From NCBI GenBank assembly GCA_016841645.1, contig JAENYS010000011.1, positions 1-64,000 of the forward strand: a DNA stretch of 64,000 bases, given 5' to 3'. The position numbers were made by a program, and so were the translations under genes. The notes beneath the pieces are model-generated. The model did no database searches. It was given only the letters and a program-made list of their open reading frames with translations, and was not told the DNA's origin. This DNA is from Desulfoscipio geothermicus (GTDB taxonomy: Bacteria > Bacillota > Desulfotomaculia > Desulfotomaculales > Desulfallaceae). Positions 60,918-64,000 of the stretch are shown one piece after another (position 1 is the stretch's first letter; each line of letters starts with the position of its first letter).

Positions 60918-61736
60918 GTGGATAAAAAAATAAATGCCATGTATTTTAGTGCTACAGGCACTACCCAAAAAATAGTATTAGCAATAGCTAATAAAATCGC
61001 CCAAAATGATGGTAAAACTGTAAATAATATTGATTTTACTTTGCCTGAAGCTAGAAAGGCAATGGTATCGTTTACAGCAGAGGATCTTGTGGTTTTTGGC
61101 GTCCCGGTCATTGCTGGAAGAGTCCCCAATTTATTACTTAAATTTTTAGATACTATTGCAGGAAATGGTGCACTAGCAGTTTGTGTGGTTGTTTATGGAA
61201 ACCGTAATTATGATGATGCTGCTATTGAATTAAAAGGTATTCTTGAGCTTAAAGGTTTTAAGGTTATTGCAGGTGGTGCATTTATAGGAGAACATTCATT
61301 TTCTAAAATCCTTGCCCAAAACAGGCCTGATGAAAAAGATATGGCTATAGCAAATGATTTTGCCGATCAAATATATAAGAAATTAACAAGTTCGGATAGC
61401 AATAAACCTATAAATGTGCCAGGTAACCAGCCTTTAGGAAATTATTATATGCCCAAAAGTGCCAATGGAGATCCGATTGATATTAGAAAGGTTACCCCAA
61501 AAACAAATACTGATGTTTGTATCGATTGTAAGCTTTGTGCCCATGTCTGCCCATTGGGTTCCATAGATGAAGAGGATGTTACCAAATTAAATGGCATTTG
61601 TATGAAATGTGGTGCCTGTATCAAAAAATGTCCTACTGAAGCCAAGTATTTTGATGATCCAGGTTTCTTGGAGCACAAACAAGATATAGAGGTAAAATTC
61701 GCCAGCAGGAGAGAGCCGGAGTTATTTTTAACCTAA
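60918..61736 (+). CDS. EFR1 family ferrodoxin (flavodoxin + 2[4Fe-4S])
   Basis: This 272-residue protein joins a flavodoxin-like FMN domain (MYFSATGTTQKIVLAIAN at residues 8-25, FGVPVIAGRVPNLLLKFL, VVYGNRNYDDA) to a bacterial ferredoxin domain with CIDCKLCAHVCPLGSI and CMKCGACIKKCPTEAKYF. Such proteins carry electrons in anaerobes; the partner is unknown. GTG at 60918 follows GAAAGGTGG with a long spacer, so the start is less certain. A strong hairpin follows. Confidence 0.9.
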   Translation: MDKKINAMYFSATGTTQKIVLAIANKIAQNDGKTVNNIDFTLPEARKAMVSFTAEDLVVFGVPVIAGRVPNLLLKFLDTIAGNGALAVCVVVYGNRNYDDAAIELKGILELKGFKVIAGGAFIGEHSFSKILAQNRPDEKDMAIANDFADQIYKKLTSSDSNKPINVPGNQPLGNYYMPKSANGDPIDIRKVTPKTNTDVCIDCKLCAHVCPLGSIDEEDVTKLNGICMKCGACIKKCPTEAKYFDDPGFLEHKQDIEVKFASRREPELFLT

Positions 61737-61742
61737 AAACGC

Positions 61743-61788
61743 AATCCGTCACCTGCTTAATATTAAAAGCAGGTGACGGATTCCTTTT
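61743..61788. terminator. Bidirectional terminator between the EFR1 and SDR genes
   Basis: AATCCGTCACCTGCTT and AAGCAGGTGACGGATT form a 16-bp perfect stem between convergent genes, followed by CCTTTTAT. Confidence 0.9.
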
Positions 61789-61797
61789 ATTGATGGC

Positions 61798-62622
61798 TTA
61801 CTTGCCTCCCGCAACGCGTAATACTTCTCCGCTGATATAATCAGCCAGCGGCGATGCCATAAGCAGTACGGCACCGGCACCTTCTTCGGGAGTACCAAAC
61901 CTTCTAAGAGGTATCATAGGTTTAAGCATTTCACGTCTATTTTCCGGGATACCGACGGATACTTTTTTGCCATCCAGTTCGATGAGGTCATTCTTTTCTT
62001 TTACCTGGGTGAGACGGGTTTCGATAAAACCAAATGCTACGGTATTGACACAAACATTCAGCGGTCCCCATTCTTTAGCCAGGCTTTTGGTAAAGCCGAC
62101 TAGAGCTGCTTTGGCACTGGAGTAGTTGGTTTGCCCGGCGCTACCGTCCAGACCTGCGGTGGAAGCAATGTTGATGATTTTACGGGTCACCAAACAGCCC
62201 GCTTCTTGTTCTTTTTTAGCTACGTCACGGATATAGGGGGCGGCAGCCCGGATAATCCGGAAGGGGGCGGTTAAGTGTATTTTTAGCATGGCGTCCCATT
62301 GCTCATCGCTCATTTTGTGAATGGCCGCGTCCCAGATATAACCGGCATTGTTGACGATCACATCAATGCTGGGTCCAAAGGCTTCCACGGTGGTTTTTAT
62401 CAACATTTCCGGAAATGCCGGGTCGGTTACGTCGCCCACGCAGGCTACTGCCTGGCCGCCGCTGGCCTTGATTTCTTCTACTACTTCATTAGCCGGACCT
62501 TTGTCCAAATCGCTTACTACTATACGGCCGCCTTCTTTAGCAAAAAGCAGTGCGGTAGCCCGCCCGATACCACGTCCCGATCCGGTGATAATGCAGTTTT
62601 TATCTTTTAGCATTAGTTCCAT
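61798..62622 (-). CDS. Short-chain dehydrogenase/reductase (FabG-like)
   Basis: This 274-residue SDR has the cofactor motif GSGRGIGRATALLF near residue 14, Asp near VSDLDKG (suggesting NAD preference), VNNAG, IASTAGLDGSAG with the catalytic Ser, and NYSSAKAALVGF with Tyr and Lys. PLRRFGTPEEGAGAVLLMAS and YISGEVLRVAGG close the protein. It is FabG-like, but there is no fatty-acid gene near it and an insert with LIELDGKKVSVGIPENRR lies before the C-terminal part, so it more likely acts on a short hydroxyacyl-CoA or other alcohol. GGGG precedes the ATG. Confidence 0.9.
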   Translation of the reverse strand: MELMLKDKNCIITGSGRGIGRATALLFAKEGGRIVVSDLDKGPANEVVEEIKASGGQAVACVGDVTDPAFPEMLIKTTVEAFGPSIDVIVNNAGYIWDAAIHKMSDEQWDAMLKIHLTAPFRIIRAAAPYIRDVAKKEQEAGCLVTRKIINIASTAGLDGSAGQTNYSSAKAALVGFTKSLAKEWGPLNVCVNTVAFGFIETRLTQVKEKNDLIELDGKKVSVGIPENRREMLKPMIPLRRFGTPEEGAGAVLLMASPLADYISGEVLRVAGGK

Positions 62623-62754
62623 TATATATCCCCCTTTGTTGTGTTTCGGAAAATAATGTCGTTACAGCTTTTTATATAGGCATTCTACTTTTATTGTTAA
62701 ACTCCTTTACATTAATAACTGCTGCGATTTAATGCCTCCTGGATACCGGTGGTA

Positions 62755-62784
62755 AAATAAGAAAACCCGCCACATTGGCAGGTA
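62755..62784 (-). terminator. Probable terminator on the minus strand
   Basis: ACCTGCC-AATGT-GGCGGGT is followed by TTTCTTATTTTA, downstream of the small frame at 62944-63093 and the carbonic anhydrase gene. Confidence 0.55.
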
Positions 62785-62943
62785 TTTAAGGTTAATCCAT
62801 TTTATTTATATTGTACACATCTATTTTAATTTAAATATACAGCAAAAGAAGTAAAAAGTAAAAGGAGAGGGTTAAAATAACCTCCCCCTACCGATTGCTC
62901 ATCAGGTCTTATCTCTATAGTACAACGACTGCGAGGGTGCATT

Positions 62944-63093
62944 TTATTGGGAGATAATGGTAAGAACGATATCCTCTTTATGAAACTTGAATTCCGAAGC
63001 TTTGTTTTTGCTAAAATCGTTATTATCGACCTGAGCATTAGCAATTGCCAAATCTATTCCCTTCAAGATTCTAAATATGGAAGTATTAAACAC
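62944..63093 (-). CDS. Possible 49-residue peptide
   Basis: A GTG-started frame reads FNTSIFRILKGIDLAIANAQ and later EFKFHKEDIVLTIISQ. AAAGGTG lies about 12 bases upstream. No family or homologue is recognised. It lies between the carbonic anhydrase gene and a minus-strand terminator in a 540-bp gap that otherwise holds no gene. Confidence 0.25.
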   Translation of the reverse strand: MFNTSIFRILKGIDLAIANAQVDNNDFSKNKASEFKFHKEDIVLTIISQ

Positions 63094-63164
63094 ATGGCCT
63101 TTTCACCTTTGGTCCGACAAATTCATGTATTTTAGCCTCGGGCATATTAAGTTTTATACTAAAC

Positions 63165-63896
63165 TCACTCCGCGTTTAACCATTTAACCTCGCCGGAGTT
63201 TAGATGATATTCGGCACCTAATATGGTTAATTCTCCATTTTTCAAAGCATGTTTTACGATGGGGCTCATTTTAATTTCTGTAATTGTCGCTTTAACATTT
63301 TCCCTAATTGATTGTTCAATTAGTCCTTCCTTGGAAACGTCTCCAGCTTGTTTAGCCTTTTCCACGGATGGTGTAATTTTCTTCACAATTGCACTTATAC
63401 TGCCAGGGGCTTCTCCGCCTTCAACAGTCGCTGTAACGGCTCCGCAACTCTGATGTCCTAATACTACAATTAAGGATGTCTTTAGATGCTCAACGGCATA
63501 TTCTACACTTCCTAAGGAAACTGCATCAATTATATTACCCGCATTGCGTATTATAAATAGGTCACCCAAACCTTGATCGAATATCAATTCCGGTGGTACA
63601 CGGGAGTCTGAACAGCTGATTATTGCTGCAAACGGTTTTTGTCCTTTTAATAAGGCTTCTCTTTTCGTACTACCCATGTCAATATTTGCCTGCTTAGCTT
63701 CCATAAATCTTTTGTTCCCGTCGACGAGCAGTTGTTTAGCTTCGGTACCTGATGTAACTATCTCAGGTCTTTCATAGATTGAATCCGGTATAACGGTGGT
63801 ATTAGATTTGGACACAGTGGTTTTCACTTCCTTTTCTTGGAGTGTACATCCTGACACTAATGCTGGTGTAATAATCAGCACAATATGATGTAACAA
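63165..63896 (-). CDS. Beta-carbonic anhydrase, lipoprotein-like, with early in-frame stop
   Basis: This beta-class carbonic anhydrase hydrates CO2 to bicarbonate. Its zinc ligands appear in ISCSDSRVPPE (Cys with the Asp-Arg pair) and VLGHQSCGAV (His and Cys), and RNAGNIID is present. An N-terminal hydrophobic stretch ending LVSGC is a lipobox, so it should be anchored outside the membrane. The best ribosome site (GGAGGTG, 63929-63923) serves a TTG at 63917, but codon six is TAA. Codons after it continue the same frame into the signal peptide. Translation would have to begin at the TTG at 63896 without a good site, so expression may be poor or lost. Confidence 0.8.
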   Translation of the reverse strand: MLHHIVLIITPALVSGCTLQEKEVKTTVSKSNTTVIPDSIYERPEIVTSGTEAKQLLVDGNKRFMEAKQANIDMGSTKREALLKGQKPFAAIISCSDSRVPPELIFDQGLGDLFIIRNAGNIIDAVSLGSVEYAVEHLKTSLIVVLGHQSCGAVTATVEGGEAPGSISAIVKKITPSVEKAKQAGDVSKEGLIEQSIRENVKATITEIKMSPIVKHALKNGELTILGAEYHLNSGEVKWLNAE

Positions 63897-64000
63897 CAGT
63901 TAACTTTTGCCTTTCAATTAAACACCTCCAAAATTAAAGTCTCTCACGCATATAAAGGCTAAAATCTCCTGGACTAATTTTTCGGTATGTTTATAAGGAA

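Noticed and set aside
1-64000. CRISPR arrays, rRNA genes and complete insertion sequences
   Set aside because: I found no regularly spaced direct repeats, no rRNA sequence and no intact transposase.

Overview
The window looks like chromosomal DNA of an anaerobic, endospore-forming Firmicute of the Desulfotomaculum/Pelotomaculum (Peptococcaceae) type. This is inferred from gene content, not from a marker gene. The sporulation genes are spoVT, a PdaB-type deacetylase, a SPOCS-domain coat-like protein, a CotJC/Mn-catalase-like protein and a YjcZ-like peptide. The anaerobic genes include a tungsten-type aldehyde:ferredoxin oxidoreductase with its own polyferredoxin, a butyryl-CoA:acetate-type CoA-transferase, Na+-pump decarboxylase subunits, radical-SAM and ferredoxin proteins and two sigma-54 activators. 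The polA-mutM-coaE order is typical of Firmicutes. TTG and GTG starts behind strong GGAGG sites are common. There is no rRNA and I saw no CRISPR array.

Layout. 0-7 kb: RidA, a PatB/MalY C-S lyase, a NadA carrying an FdhD-derived N-terminus, an IscR-like Rrf2 regulator, FdhD and a serine acetyltransferase, with several decayed fragments between them. 7-17 kb: galE, the AOR/ferredoxin pair, galU, a PiT phosphate transporter with its DUF47 partner, spoVT and aconitase. 17-28 kb: an Mn-catalase-like protein, a CoA-transferase behind a sigma-54 promoter, a membrane-anchored GltS-like FMN protein, a BCCP/TerC/OadB/OadG-like operon, and a PAS-sigma54 activator whose upstream region repeats the paired elements found before the CoA-transferase. 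28-36 kb: accessory metabolic genes and many relics (AlkD, beta-propeller, DUF364), a dispersed 23-bp repeat and a 20-C tract.

36-46 kb: two tandem Moco-like leader RNAs, each followed by its own hairpin terminator, precede a CBS-PAS-sigma54 activator that is co-transcribed with a Nif11-type leader peptide. This is the most unusual system in the window. It is followed by the SPOCS protein with a Pro/Cys repeat tail, khtT-khtU, an MFS relic, a small prophage relic and a frameshifted HNH nuclease. 46-58 kb: tRNA-Leu, lytic transglycosylase-coaE-mutM-polA, an S41 protease, DedA, PdaB, a DD-carboxypeptidase, an aldo/keto reductase-ferredoxin fusion and tRNA-Val. 58-64 kb: an IS-like end, unknown proteins, a zincin, an EFR1-type flavodoxin-ferredoxin, an SDR and a beta-carbonic anhydrase whose best start is followed by an in-frame stop.

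Two themes recur. The first is Mo/W biology: FdhD, AOR, the FdhD-NadA fusion under an FdhD-like promoter, Moco-like leaders and a DUF364 relic. The second is genome decay: about ten gene fragments, many next to dispersed repeats.
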